This document shows positions 32,661-42,680 of a DNA stretch of 64,000 bases, in pieces; the first letter of the stretch is position 1, and every line of letters starts with the position of its first letter. The notes below the pieces were generated by a model. It was not told where the DNA came from. It was given only the letters and a program-made list of their open reading frames with translations, and did not search any database. The stretch comes from CBDCVY01 sp965223245 (GTDB taxonomy: Bacteria > Nitrospinota > Nitrospinia > Nitrospinales > Nitrospinaceae): positions 3,596,001-3,660,000 of the forward strand of contig CBDCVY010000013.1 of the NCBI GenBank assembly GCA_965223245.1, read 5' to 3'. The position numbers were made by a program, and so were the translations under genes.

Positions 32661-35075
32661 TTAATTGAGATGGCTGACAGAAGGTTGCTTTCTTGTCCCA
32701 GGTTTTGTTAAGGATTTCTTTGTCTTTTTAGCAGAAGATTTTTTCTTGAGAGTAAATTTTTTCGTAAAACAATGCTGCACTACTTCATCCATTGTGTTGA
32801 CTTGAATAAAGTTGAGAGTTTTGCGAACATTTGCAGGAATGTCGGGAATATCTTTTTCGTTGTCTTTTGGGATCATTATATTCTTAATATTGACTCGATG
32901 TGCTGCCAAAGCTTTCTCTTTTAAACCTCCAATGGGCAGCACCTTACCGGTAAGAGTCACTTCCCCTGTCATAGTAATATCACTTCGTACAGGGTTATTT
33001 GTTAAAGCCGAAATGATGGCTACCGCCATAGTAATTCCAGCGGAGGGCCCATCTTTAGGAATAGCGCCTTCCGGAATATGTATGTGGAGATCAATTTTTT
33101 GATAGAAGTCCTTGGGCAATCCTAAGGAATCTGAATGTTGGCGAACATAGCTTAGCGCAGCTTGCGCAGACTCTTTCATGACATCACCTAATTTCCCGGT
33201 CAACGACAACTGTCCTTTACCAGGAGTGGTAATAACTTCTATGGAAAGAAGCTCCCCACCAAACTCAGTCCACGCCAAGCCGTTGGCCACTCCTACCTCT
33301 GAATCTTTTCTTTCTTTATCAGGGGAAAATTTTGGTACACCCAAATATTTTTGAACGAGGGTTGGAGTAAGTGAAATAGAAGTTTTTTTCCCATTTTTAA
33401 CTACTTCTCTAGCAACCTTTCTACAAATTGCACCGATTTCTCTTTCAAGACTTCGCACACCCGCTTCACGTGTGTATTCTTTAATAACTTTGCGCAGAAT
33501 AGTTTTGGAGAATTTTACATTTTTGGAGGTTAGTCCATGTTCCTTAATTTTTTTAGGCACAAGAAACTTTTCTGCAATGGCAAGCTTCTCTTCTTCTGTG
33601 TAACCTGGTAAACGAATCACTTCCATCCGGTCTTGCAAAGGTTGGGGGATCGTGTGCAATACGTTTGCTGTACAAATAAAAAGGACCTGGGATAGGTCGT
33701 AGTCTACCTCCAGAAAATGATCATTGAAGGCAAAATTCTGTTCAGGGTCTAATACTTCTAATAATGCTGACGAGGGATCACCACGAAAGTCGGTACTCAT
33801 TTTGTCGACTTCATCTAAAAGAAAAACCGGATTTAGAGAGCCCGCTTTCTTCATGCTTTGGATAATTTTCCCCGGCAAAGCACCAATATAGGTCCTTCGA
33901 TGACCTCTAATTTCCGCTTCATCGCGTACGCCTCCTAAAGAAACTCTAACGAATTTACGTCCCATCGCACGGGCTATAGACTGACCTAAAGAGGTTTTTC
34001 CAACCCCGGGTGGGCCTACTAAGCAGAGAATAGGGCCTTTCATTTTTTTTACTAACTTCATAACAGCAAGATGCTCAACAATACGCTCTTTGACTTTTTC
34101 CAAACCAAAGTGATCGGAATCTAAAACCTTTTGGGCATCGGTCAAGTCAATGTTGTCACCTCCCGGGCTCTTTTTCCAAGGCAATTCGACAAGCCACTCG
34201 ATATAATTACGCACTACTGTCGCTTCTGCAGACATGGGTTGCATGGCTTCAAGGCGGCGGATTTCTTTATTGGCTTTTTCAACAATATCCTTAGGCATTT
34301 TTGCCTTTTTGAGTTTTTGAGTCAATTCATCAATATCAGACTTAAACTCATCCCGTTTGCCTAGCTCTTTCTGAATGGCCTTCATTTGTTCATTAAGATA
34401 GAACTCTTTTTGACTGCGCTCCATTTGTTTGCGTACTCGGCCATGCACGCGCTTTTCTATTTTTAAAATTTCCATCTCAGACTTCAAAATGTTTACTAAC
34501 TTGTTGAGCCGGTCCGAGGGATTATAAGTTTCTAACAAACTTTGTTTGTCGGCAGTTTGAAAAATCATATAAGAAGCAATGGTATCTGCAAATCGGTGAG
34601 GTTCGGTAATATTTGATATTGCAGAAATTGCTTCTAAAGGAATTTTTTGATTGAGTTTGACATATTGTTCAAATAACCCTTCAATGCTCCGCATAAGGGC
34701 TTTTACATCTGTCGTTAATTGAATATTTTCTTCAATTTTATCGATTTCAACTTCGTAATATCCCGATTCATTTTGGAATTTGGTGATGCGGCCACGCTGC
34801 ATTCCTTCAACCAGGACTTTCATTGTGCCATCGGTGAGTTTTAGAATTTGAAGAATATTGGCCAGCGTGCCGGTTTCAAAAATATCATTCGGACCGGGAT
34901 TATTATTGTTGGCATTTCTTTGAGCGGAAAGAAAAATATTTTTTTGCTCTGCCATGGATTTTTCCAAAGCTCGAACAGACTTATCTCTACCTACGAATAA
35001 TGGTATTACCATGAAGGGAAAAACCACAATGTCGCGCAAAGGGACTAAGGGTAATACTAGCCGATTAGAAGACAT
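32661..35075 (-). CDS. lon: ATP-dependent protease La
   Basis: Lon is a soluble AAA+ serine protease that removes misfolded and regulatory proteins. The N-terminal substrate domain starts with LPLVPLRDIVVFPFMVIPLF. Walker A is GPPGVGKTSLG and the Walker B region is NPVFLLDEVDKM. The protease domain has PKDGPSAGITMA with the catalytic Ser at about residue 677, and the Lys follows in GGLKEKALAAHR. At 804 residues it is normal plus a Lys/Ser-rich tail of about 30 residues. It begins 3 bp after clpX and ends the tig-clpP-clpX-lon order. Confidence 0.98.
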   Translation of the reverse strand: MSSNRLVLPLVPLRDIVVFPFMVIPLFVGRDKSVRALEKSMAEQKNIFLSAQRNANNNNPGPNDIFETGTLANILQILKLTDGTMKVLVEGMQRGRITKFQNESGYYEVEIDKIEENIQLTTDVKALMRSIEGLFEQYVKLNQKIPLEAISAISNITEPHRFADTIASYMIFQTADKQSLLETYNPSDRLNKLVNILKSEMEILKIEKRVHGRVRKQMERSQKEFYLNEQMKAIQKELGKRDEFKSDIDELTQKLKKAKMPKDIVEKANKEIRRLEAMQPMSAEATVVRNYIEWLVELPWKKSPGGDNIDLTDAQKVLDSDHFGLEKVKERIVEHLAVMKLVKKMKGPILCLVGPPGVGKTSLGQSIARAMGRKFVRVSLGGVRDEAEIRGHRRTYIGALPGKIIQSMKKAGSLNPVFLLDEVDKMSTDFRGDPSSALLEVLDPEQNFAFNDHFLEVDYDLSQVLFICTANVLHTIPQPLQDRMEVIRLPGYTEEEKLAIAEKFLVPKKIKEHGLTSKNVKFSKTILRKVIKEYTREAGVRSLEREIGAICRKVAREVVKNGKKTSISLTPTLVQKYLGVPKFSPDKERKDSEVGVANGLAWTEFGGELLSIEVITTPGKGQLSLTGKLGDVMKESAQAALSYVRQHSDSLGLPKDFYQKIDLHIHIPEGAIPKDGPSAGITMAVAIISALTNNPVRSDITMTGEVTLTGKVLPIGGLKEKALAAHRVNIKNIMIPKDNEKDIPDIPANVRKTLNFIQVNTMDEVVQHCFTKKFTLKKKSSAKKTKKSLTKPGTRKQPSVSHLN

Positions 35076-35078
35076 GGA

Positions 35079-36326
35079 TTAACTCGCCTGTTTTTGATTT
35101 TGGAAAACTAGAAGAGGTTGTTCATTGTGGACAACGACTTCTTCATTAATTACAACTTCTTCGACATCTTCTTTGGAGGGTAAATCAAACATGATGTCTA
35201 ACATAATATCTTCTAGGATGGAACGAAGGCCGCGAGCACCTGTTTTAAGTTTTAGTGCTTTTTCTGCAATAGCGCGAATGGCTCCGTCAGTGAATTTGAG
35301 TTTAACGTTTTCAAACTCGAATAGTTTTTTATATTGTTTAACAAGCGCATTTTTGGGTTCGGAAACAACTTTAACGAGAGCGTCTGCATCCAACTCATTT
35401 AGCGTAGCGGTAATTGATAATCGACCCACAAACTCCGGGATTAAACCGTATTTTAAAAGGTCTTCAGGTTGTACCTGTTGTAAAAGAATTTCATCGTTTT
35501 CCTTGGAACGAGAAACCAACTCTTGACCAAACCCCATGGATTTTTTACCAATCCGGTTCCGAATAATTTTGTCCAGCCCGACAAAGGCACCACCACAAAC
35601 AAATAAAATGTTTGTAGTATTGACTTGTAAGAATTCTTGATGTGGATGCTTTCTTCCCCCTTGAGGAGGTACACTGGCCATAGTTCCTTCAATTATTTTT
35701 AATAGGGCTTGTTGAACCCCTTCACCAGAAACATCTCTTGTAATTGATGGGTTCTCTGATTTTCGACTAATTTTATCAACCTCATCAATATATATAATAC
35801 CGCGCTCAGCTTTTTCTACATCGTAATCGGCGGCTTGTAGTAATTTGAGGATAATATTTTCTACATCTTCCCCCACATATCCCGCTTCGGTCAAAGTAGT
35901 GGCATCTACAATGGTAAAAGGAACGTCGAGAATTTTTGCTAACGTTTGTGCCATAAGTGTTTTGCCAGAACCTGTGGGTCCAATCAGCAATACATTACTT
36001 TTTTGCAATTCAACATCTTCCAAATCTACATTAGAATCCACTCGTTTGTAATGATTGTGAACCGCAACGGAAAGAATTCGTTTGCAGCGTTCTTGACCGA
36101 TGATGTATTGATCCAGATGTTTGAAAATATCTTTAGGTTTTAGGAGGTGTCTAAAGTCCTGGCTTTTTTCCTGAGCCCATTCTTCGACCATGATTTCATT
36201 GCAAAGTTCAATACACTCATCACAAATATAAACAGTGGGTCCAGCGATCAATTTTTTAACTTCTTCTTGGCTTTTTCCGCAAAAAGAGCAACGGTAGTTT
36301 CCGGTGTTTGAACTTTTTTTAGCCAT
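35079..36326 (-). CDS. clpX: ClpX unfoldase of ClpXP
   Basis: ClpX recognises, unfolds and feeds substrates to ClpP. The N-terminal zinc-binding domain has CSFCGKSQ and CDECIELC. The AAA+ core has GPTGSGKTLMAQTLA, IIYIDEVDKI and EGVQQALLKIIEG. The ATG giving MAKKSSNTG is chosen because GGAGG lies 5 nt before it; an in-frame TTG four codons upstream overlaps that ribosome-binding site. The 415-residue length is usual. It lies 48 bp downstream of clpP. Confidence 0.98.
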   Translation of the reverse strand: MAKKSSNTGNYRCSFCGKSQEEVKKLIAGPTVYICDECIELCNEIMVEEWAQEKSQDFRHLLKPKDIFKHLDQYIIGQERCKRILSVAVHNHYKRVDSNVDLEDVELQKSNVLLIGPTGSGKTLMAQTLAKILDVPFTIVDATTLTEAGYVGEDVENIILKLLQAADYDVEKAERGIIYIDEVDKISRKSENPSITRDVSGEGVQQALLKIIEGTMASVPPQGGRKHPHQEFLQVNTTNILFVCGGAFVGLDKIIRNRIGKKSMGFGQELVSRSKENDEILLQQVQPEDLLKYGLIPEFVGRLSITATLNELDADALVKVVSEPKNALVKQYKKLFEFENVKLKFTDGAIRAIAEKALKLKTGARGLRSILEDIMLDIMFDLPSKEDVEEVVINEEVVVHNEQPLLVFQNQKQAS

Positions 36327-36374
36327 TAAATCCTCCAAGTCGATTAGATTAATAAATTAATCTAATCCTACGGT

Positions 36375-37016
36375 TTATTTCTTTTCTTCATTTTTCATTA
36401 CATCCATACGGTTAGTGATAACGTTATCAATGATTCCGTATTCTTTGGCCTCCACGCCTGTCATAAAGTTATCTCGCTCTGTATCAACCCGTACCTTATC
36501 TTTCGGTTGTCCAGTATGCTTAGCTAGAATATCATCAAGTGTATCGCGAATCTTAGAAATCTCTTGCGCTTGAATTTGAATGTCCGTACTTTGCCCTTGG
36601 AAACCTCCTGAGGGTTGATGAATCATGACACGTGAATTGGGCAGAGCAAACCGCTTGCCTTTTGCACCTGCACCTAACAGCAAAGCTCCCATGCTTGCTG
36701 CTTGACCTAGACAAATCGTTTGTACATCGGGTTTGATATATTGCATAGTATCATAAATCGCCAAACCAGACGACACCACTCCTCCTGGGCTATTGATATA
36801 TAAGTAGATATCCTGATCTGGCTCGTCAGACTCTAAAAATAGTAATTGAGCAATGATAAGATTGGCCATGTGGTCTTCCACGGCAGTACCTATAAAAATA
36901 ATTCTATCTTTTAACAATCGTGAGTAAATATCATATGATCGTTCTCCACGACTGGTTTGCTCAACAACAATAGGGACTAATTGATTTGTAATTTGCTGAT
37001 TATTATCCTGCTTCAT
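36375..37016 (-). CDS. clpP: ClpP protease subunit
   Basis: ClpP forms the tetradecameric proteolytic chamber used by ClpX. The catalytic Ser is in GQAASMGALLL and the His in VMIHQPSGG; YLYINSPGGVVSSGLAIYD is the oxyanion-hole region. VPIVVEQTSRGERSYDIYSR at the N-terminus contributes the axial loops. A 213-residue length including a short propeptide is typical. It follows tig by 140 bp and precedes clpX. Confidence 0.98.
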   Translation of the reverse strand: MKQDNNQQITNQLVPIVVEQTSRGERSYDIYSRLLKDRIIFIGTAVEDHMANLIIAQLLFLESDEPDQDIYLYINSPGGVVSSGLAIYDTMQYIKPDVQTICLGQAASMGALLLGAGAKGKRFALPNSRVMIHQPSGGFQGQSTDIQIQAQEISKIRDTLDDILAKHTGQPKDKVRVDTERDNFMTGVEAKEYGIIDNVITNRMDVMKNEEKK

Positions 37017-37156
37017 AAGTTAATTTATCGCTTTCTTTTACAAAGGGTGGATTAATTATGGAAGGGTGGATTCCCCTATTTGCTCATTTAATTTTAACCG
37101 CAAGAATGGGGATAAGTCCAAAAAAATTGGTTGTTTACAAGGCCAGCTCATCTATA

Positions 37157-38524
37157 TTAATTATCGGATTTTATCTGATCTCTGTCAACCGTTTCTTCAT
37201 TAACCTGAACTTTATCAAAGAGTTCATCCAGCGTTTTTTCACGGCGCATTCGGCTGTGCAAACGCATTAATGCTCCTGATTGCGACCATTCCTTTTTCAT
37301 TTGTTTTAAATCGCCGCCCCCTAACATACTCATAAAATTATTTAATTCATTGTCAAGTTCTTGCTCAGTAATATTTACTTTAAATTCTTCAGCTAAATTA
37401 CCAATGATTAACTCTTGTTGGAGGATTTTTACGGCAGCCTCCCGGTGTTTTTCTTCATCTTCTGAAGAATAGGAAGCTTCATGTTCGTGATCGTGGTCAT
37501 GATCATGGTCATGTTTATGAGCAGGAGCCTTTTCGGGTTGAGAGGGATTTTCTTTTTGTTTTTCCTGCTTTACCATAAAAGCGATTTGTTCTTTAACTAA
37601 TTTTTCTGGGATATCAATTGGGTTCGCATTGGTTAAATTTTCAGCCAATTGTTTTTGAGATTTCTTCCTGGCCTGTTTGCGTTCATATTCTTCCAGACCC
37701 TTTCTAACACCCAGCCTCATATCTTCAACAGTTTGATAATTTTTACTGGGATCGGCAATTTTTGCAAACTCATCATCTACCTCAGGCAGTTCTTTGATCT
37801 GAATTCCTTTTAGGGTCACTTTAAAATCAACTGTTTTTCCGGCAATTTCCTGATTAGGATGATCATCTGGCATAGGAAGAGAAAATGTTCTTTCCTCATC
37901 TATCATCATTCCTTCAATTTTTTTATCGAAGCCTTCAACCAAATTATCAGAACCCATTTGAACAACATAATCCGTTGCAGAGCTGCGATCAAATGGTTTT
38001 CCATCTATGGTGCTCTCAAAATTCAATTTAAGATAATCATCATTTTTAGCTCCACGGTCCATTACGGGTATGGATTTAGAATGTGTTTTTCGATAAGCCT
38101 CAATCACCTCATCAACGTTTTCTTCTGTGACTTTTGCAACTTGCAGATCTACTTTGATATTTTTTAAATCGTCAATGGTAAAATCGGGGACAACTTCTAC
38201 GTTTGCCGTTACACTGATATCCGTTCCCTCTTCAGCCTGAATTTCAACAATATTGGGTTGCCCCACGGCACGGAGTTTATTTTCTTCAATGCCTTGGGTA
38301 ATACTTTCCGAAACCATCTGGGTGAGGACTTCCTTTTTTACCTCAGGGCCAAACCGTTTTTCCATTATCGAAACAGGAACTTTACCCGGGCGAAAACCAG
38401 GTACTTTAACTTGTTTGCCCAATTTTTGATAATACGCCTTGATTTGGGATTGGTAATCACCCAAAGGAATTTCTATTTTAAGTTTTTTATTGCATGAATC
38501 GATTTCTTCGACTTCACATTTCAT
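37157..38524 (-). CDS. tig: Trigger factor with a His/Asp-rich insert
   Basis: Trigger factor is the ribosome-bound chaperone. The N-terminal ribosome-binding domain contains VPGFRPGKVPVSIMEKRFG, matching the GFRxGKxP signature, and is followed by a PPIase FKBP-like domain (NDDYLKLNFESTIDGKPFDR). The C-terminal helical chaperone domain is interrupted at about residues 334-348 by an unusual run of alternating His and Asp/Glu (HKHDHDHDHDHEHE). I start at MKCEVEEI (455 residues); the longer open frame runs into tRNA-Leu. It leads the clpP-clpX-lon cluster. Confidence 0.95.
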   Translation of the reverse strand: MKCEVEEIDSCNKKLKIEIPLGDYQSQIKAYYQKLGKQVKVPGFRPGKVPVSIMEKRFGPEVKKEVLTQMVSESITQGIEENKLRAVGQPNIVEIQAEEGTDISVTANVEVVPDFTIDDLKNIKVDLQVAKVTEENVDEVIEAYRKTHSKSIPVMDRGAKNDDYLKLNFESTIDGKPFDRSSATDYVVQMGSDNLVEGFDKKIEGMMIDEERTFSLPMPDDHPNQEIAGKTVDFKVTLKGIQIKELPEVDDEFAKIADPSKNYQTVEDMRLGVRKGLEEYERKQARKKSQKQLAENLTNANPIDIPEKLVKEQIAFMVKQEKQKENPSQPEKAPAHKHDHDHDHDHEHEASYSSEDEEKHREAAVKILQQELIIGNLAEEFKVNITEQELDNELNNFMSMLGGGDLKQMKKEWSQSGALMRLHSRMRREKTLDELFDKVQVNEETVDRDQIKSDN

Positions 38525-38553
38525 AAAAGTGCAGAGGTTGAAGGTTAAACAAA

Positions 38554-38633
<80 letters not shown>

Positions 38634-38650
38634 GATATTGGGTATTCCAG

Positions 38651-38679
38651 ATTAAAACACCTTTTATGACCTCTGTCAA
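38651..38679 (-). promoter_or_regulatory. sigma70-type promoter of tRNA-Leu/tig
   Basis: On the minus strand TTGACA (38674-38679) is followed after 17 bp by TTTAAT (38651-38656), 18 bp before tRNA-Leu. Spacing and hexamers are close to consensus. It could drive tRNA-Leu and the tig-clpP-clpX-lon cluster. Confidence 0.7.
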
Positions 38680-38735
38680 TGAACGGCCAATAATCCAAAG
38701 GGTTTAGACGTTTCTAGTCATCGGATCTTTAGAGG

Positions 38736-39563
38736 TCAGATGATCGTCTTTTTAGAAAAAATGGGGACATTGGCCTCCAATTGAAAATACCGACTTTCAA
38801 AGAAGTCGGGAAAATTCTCATGAGCGCCTAAAACCAGAAGACCTTCTGGCCGGATAAGTTGGTCAATTTTAGATAGAATTTTTATTTGGGATTCAAAATC
38901 AAAATAAGTGAATGCCAAATTGCGGCAAAGAATAAGGTCAAAGGGTCCTTCTAAGTCGGTTTTTCTTAAATCCTGTTTGATGAACTGAATGTTATGTTTG
39001 TATTTTTCTTTTAGTGTGAATTGTTTATTGTTGAAATCAAAAGCTTCAGAAACCCAGTGCTCCGGCAATTCTTTCAGACTGGATGGTGGGTATTGACCTT
39101 CTTGAGCTCTTTTTAATAAACCTGAATTTATATCGGTAGCTACAATCTCTAAGTTCATTTTTCCTGGGAAAGGTTCTACCCAATGCTCCCAAACTAATTT
39201 AAGTGAATACGGTTCCTCACCAGAAGCGCATCCTGCGCTCCAACATCTTAATACAATATGTTTTTGGTGGAGTAAATTTTGAATTAGGTAAGGGAAACCG
39301 ACTTGTCCTAAATATTCGAAAGTTTTTTTATTTCTAAAGAATCTGGTGATTGTGACTCGGCATAAATTATCTAATATTTCCCATTCTTCCGGATGTTGAT
39401 TTAAAAATTTTTCATAGGATTTTAAGTCCTTTAATGATAATTCAAAAATCCTCTTTTTAATTCGTTTGCAAACTTGTTTGCGAACCTTTCGGTATCCGTT
39501 CCAACGTAAATTTAGTTTTGGAAGTATGGCTTGTAAAAAATGAGTGCATTCTGAATCCTTCAT
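38736..39563 (-). CDS. CheR-type protein methyltransferase
   Basis: CheR enzymes methylate glutamates on chemoreceptors with SAM. This 275-residue protein has a helical N-domain (about 10-80), then the SAM-binding domain with LRCWSAGCASGEEPYSL and VATDIN, and FDLILCRNLAFTYFDFE in place of the more usual CRNVLIYF. It lacks a visible beta-subdomain deletion or added PAS/TPR domain. No other chemotaxis or receptor gene lies in the window, so the substrate may be a receptor elsewhere or an unrelated protein. No symbol is assigned for that reason. Confidence 0.85.
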   Translation of the reverse strand: MKDSECTHFLQAILPKLNLRWNGYRKVRKQVCKRIKKRIFELSLKDLKSYEKFLNQHPEEWEILDNLCRVTITRFFRNKKTFEYLGQVGFPYLIQNLLHQKHIVLRCWSAGCASGEEPYSLKLVWEHWVEPFPGKMNLEIVATDINSGLLKRAQEGQYPPSSLKELPEHWVSEAFDFNNKQFTLKEKYKHNIQFIKQDLRKTDLEGPFDLILCRNLAFTYFDFESQIKILSKIDQLIRPEGLLVLGAHENFPDFFESRYFQLEANVPIFSKKTII

Positions 39564-39604
39564 GATTTTTAATAATCAGGTAGGTTGTTAAGAAGTGGTG
39601 GGAT

Positions 39605-40384
39605 TCACTTGGGTTTTATTTTAGTTCCAGGTGAATAATTTCCCTTGGCTGCAGTGCAGTTAGGGTATACCCAGGATTCTTTGCCTAAAAAAGTCCCTGG
39701 GGCTAAAACTGAATTGCATCCCAATTCACAATGATCCCCGATTACAGCTCCTAGCTTAGCCATTCCTGGCGGAGTTATTTTGTCTTCCCATTTAATTTTT
39801 AAATCAGGAAAGTTGACCTTAATCTTATCTTCAGATTTTCTGAATTTTAGATTGGCAATTTTAGAACCCGCACCCATATTGACATAGCTTCCAATAATAC
39901 TGTCGCCAAGGTAGTTGAAATGCCCAGCCTCGGTGTGGTTCATAATAATAGTATTTTTTATCTCGGTAGTGTGACCCAGAACACAATGATTTCCAGCGAT
40001 CACATTTGTTCGAAGAAAAGCTCCCTGGCGGATTTCAGATTGATCACCAATAATAGCAGGTCCTTTGATAATTGCAGTAGGTTCTAAAAAAATACCAGCA
40101 CCTAACAATACTTTAGCGTTTTTAATATAAATTGGCGAATCTGTTTGAAACCATTCCTCAACAATAAACCCGGGTTCTTTAAATCGGAAATTTTGATTTT
40201 GAGGAATGAATCGTATTTCTTTTAAGGATTCCACACATCGAATATTTTTAGGAAGGTTTTTTAAAAAATTTTCCAAATAGGATTTTAAGTGGGTTAATGG
40301 ATACCAGGGAGTGTCCGCACCTTCGATTAAATTCTTATGATCAAATTCTTTAATGTTTGGAAAAAAAGAATTTATGTCAAACAT
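39605..40384 (-). CDS. Left-handed beta-helix (GlmU C-terminal-like) transferase
   Basis: This 259-residue protein has an N-terminal helical segment (about 1-75) and a hexapeptide-repeat beta-helix from about 90 to 245, visible in GAGIFLEPTAIIKGPAIIGD and HCELGCNSVLAPGTFLGKES. The part with NYLGDSIIGSYVNMGAGSKI resembles the acetyltransferase half of GlmU and related proteins, but the nucleotidyltransferase half is absent. An acetyl- or acyltransferase acting on a sugar is likely, but not proven. An AGGAAG lies before the ATG. It begins 25 bp after the phosphohexomutase gene, so both may act on one sugar phosphate. Confidence 0.7.
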   Translation of the reverse strand: MFDINSFFPNIKEFDHKNLIEGADTPWYPLTHLKSYLENFLKNLPKNIRCVESLKEIRFIPQNQNFRFKEPGFIVEEWFQTDSPIYIKNAKVLLGAGIFLEPTAIIKGPAIIGDQSEIRQGAFLRTNVIAGNHCVLGHTTEIKNTIIMNHTEAGHFNYLGDSIIGSYVNMGAGSKIANLKFRKSEDKIKVNFPDLKIKWEDKITPPGMAKLGAVIGDHCELGCNSVLAPGTFLGKESWVYPNCTAAKGNYSPGTKIKPK

Positions 40385-40409
40385 TCTACTTCCTGAAAAT
40401 TTTAACGGT

Positions 40410-42491
40410 TCATTTTAGTGAGGCGTACCAATTGCCTCGGTCTGTAAAGCGAAAACCTTGAGCCGAGGGTTGAATTAAACCTTGCTTACGCATTTCCATT
40501 AACACTCGTTTGGAAGAAGCCTCTTCGACTTTATCTTCAGGCAAGGGATTAGATTTGATTTTGTTGACCAAATCTTTTTCAATACTATAAAACGGATTGG
40601 ATTCATCTTTCATATTTAAGAAAAGTAAGCGAATTGCTTCTTCTCCAATTTGAATCAAATCTTTTTTGTTCTTGCGACTTCCACGGAGATTAACACTAAT
40701 CTTATTTTCTGTTCCTGAGTTTCTAATAAAAATCCCTGCTCGGGAATTACTGGAATCTGATAAAGAAAAATAAAGCATATCGAGATCTTCTCGAAAGGTT
40801 TCAATTTTACAATTGTATTCCAAAGCTTTTGTAAGCTTGTTGATTAATTTTTTTATTCGGTTCCAAACTTTAGATTTGTTATAAAAAAGCTCTTTCTTAA
40901 CGTAATAAACGTAGAGGGTTTCTTTAAATCCGGCAGTAAAGGGATGCTCCACTTGCGAAAAATACTTTTTGGTTTCCAGGGAAGATAATAAAGTCTGAGT
41001 TGCTGAAAATGTATTTAAAGCACTTTTCAATCCGTTGCCATAAAATACCGGGATAGATTGACCGTTTTCTGTTTTCATCCATCCGATAGTAATGTTGTGG
41101 CCGGTTTCTTCACTGCCCACTGCAAAAGGAATATTCAAAGAATGATTTTCCGCATTTTCCTCTGAGGGAGTTTTTAGTTTTTCAATTTCTTTTTCTAAGC
41201 ATTCAAATTGCTCTACGTTAAAGGTTGTGGATTTTTTTAGAGCATCAAAAGGTTTTTTTAACTTTTTTCTTTTTCGTTCATCTAAGCTGGAGATTTGATT
41301 TTCAAGGATTATAAGCGCCAATCGAAGTGATATCCATTTATCCCCTACAGCTGAAAGTTGATGATTAAAACCTAACTTTTCAGCTCCTATTCCTGCATTT
41401 AGATCACTTTCCACTGTATTAATGTAAGCGGACTTTTGGTATTTCTTGGAGTTCTGCTTCATCAAAAATTTTGCTTGAAGAAACGCGGTTTCGTCTCCGC
41501 TGGAAACAATTAATCCATCTTTTCCTGGATGATAATCTAGTCTATAAAAACGATCCCCATCTGCATCAAAAACGGCCCCACAGACTTGCAGTTTTCCTTG
41601 AGATATTTTTTCCTGATTTCTTCTACCTAATTCAAATATTTTTCGAATGGCGACATATTTTGAAAATATTCCTACACCTTTTTCAATGGTTTGCGATGAA
41701 ACAAAGGTATAACCTTCTAAATCACCGACTCCGCTGTTAAGATTGACATCCCCCCCTAAACTGTTATTCACTTCGATAACTTTTCCAAAACCGGCTTGGC
41801 GAAAAATTTGGGCAGCTAACCCGGATAACGACCCACGGGCGGGGTCTACCACTAAACAAATATTTTTGAAAGAACAATCCTGAGCCCAAGAATTTTCTGG
41901 AGATAGTGAAAAAGCTGTGAAAAGGTCTAGCGCTTCCCTTCGACGGTCCAACCGCTGTCCTTTAATTGGTAATTTTTTAATGGAACCCAAATTCGTAATA
42001 GCTTGGGTTAATTCAATGTCATTCTCCGGGAGAAGCTTCATGCCTTGGTAGGCTAAAAACGTTTTGATGCCATTTTGGTCCTTTGGATTATGAGAAGCGG
42101 TTATCATAAATCCCCCGGCAGCATTTTTATATAAAGAATACATGGGGACCAGGGGAGTTGGAACGACACCTAAAGCAAGTGCATTGGCTCCAGCCTTTCT
42201 TATTCCACGAACCACAGATTCGGTAAAATTTTCGTTTGGATCTCTTGGATCCCAACCCACCACAAAAGATTCTATATTTTTATTTTTTCTTTTTTCAAGT
42301 TGGATTTTTACATGGGCGTATACATACAACTCCATAAACTCTTCAGTAATTATCCCTTTTTCCTGAAAAGCTTGTAGGGGAGAAAGACCTGCAACTATTG
42401 GGTTTGAAGACAGGGCGGTTTCCCGCCGAACTCCATCCGTGCCCTGTATACGGTAATTTGGATTTTGGGCAAATTCAGAAATTGACGGCAT
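40410..42491 (-). CDS. Phosphohexomutase (PGM/PMM family), enlarged
   Basis: The protein moves phosphate between C1 and C6 of a hexose phosphate. The alpha-D-phosphohexomutase motifs are in order: the phosphoserine loop TASHNPKDQNGIK, the metal loop FDADGDRFY, the sugar loop GSEETGHN and the phosphate loop RNSGTENKISVNLRG. At 693 residues it is well above the usual 450-580. The extra length lies in charged inserts after DADGDR and in a C-terminal 50-residue piece (RVLMEMRKQGLIQPSAQGFR then FTDRGNWYA) that reads like a small winged helix. Glucose, mannose or glucosamine specificity cannot be told. Confidence 0.85.
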   Translation of the reverse strand: MPSISEFAQNPNYRIQGTDGVRRETALSSNPIVAGLSPLQAFQEKGIITEEFMELYVYAHVKIQLEKRKNKNIESFVVGWDPRDPNENFTESVVRGIRKAGANALALGVVPTPLVPMYSLYKNAAGGFMITASHNPKDQNGIKTFLAYQGMKLLPENDIELTQAITNLGSIKKLPIKGQRLDRRREALDLFTAFSLSPENSWAQDCSFKNICLVVDPARGSLSGLAAQIFRQAGFGKVIEVNNSLGGDVNLNSGVGDLEGYTFVSSQTIEKGVGIFSKYVAIRKIFELGRRNQEKISQGKLQVCGAVFDADGDRFYRLDYHPGKDGLIVSSGDETAFLQAKFLMKQNSKKYQKSAYINTVESDLNAGIGAEKLGFNHQLSAVGDKWISLRLALIILENQISSLDERKRKKLKKPFDALKKSTTFNVEQFECLEKEIEKLKTPSEENAENHSLNIPFAVGSEETGHNITIGWMKTENGQSIPVFYGNGLKSALNTFSATQTLLSSLETKKYFSQVEHPFTAGFKETLYVYYVKKELFYNKSKVWNRIKKLINKLTKALEYNCKIETFREDLDMLYFSLSDSSNSRAGIFIRNSGTENKISVNLRGSRKNKKDLIQIGEEAIRLLFLNMKDESNPFYSIEKDLVNKIKSNPLPEDKVEEASSKRVLMEMRKQGLIQPSAQGFRFTDRGNWYASLK

Positions 42492-42680
42492 CCTTTTAAT
42501 GAAACCAGGGTATGGTTTGGGACAGAAAATTATGAATTACCAATTTTAACACACATTTCATGCTTGACCAAATAGATGGATCTTCTCTTTCTACCGTCAA
42601 TAAAGGAGTTGCTATTGAGGGCTAGTGTTTTATAAAGTGAATTATATTAATCCTTTACTAAAACTAATGACTCTGGAATT

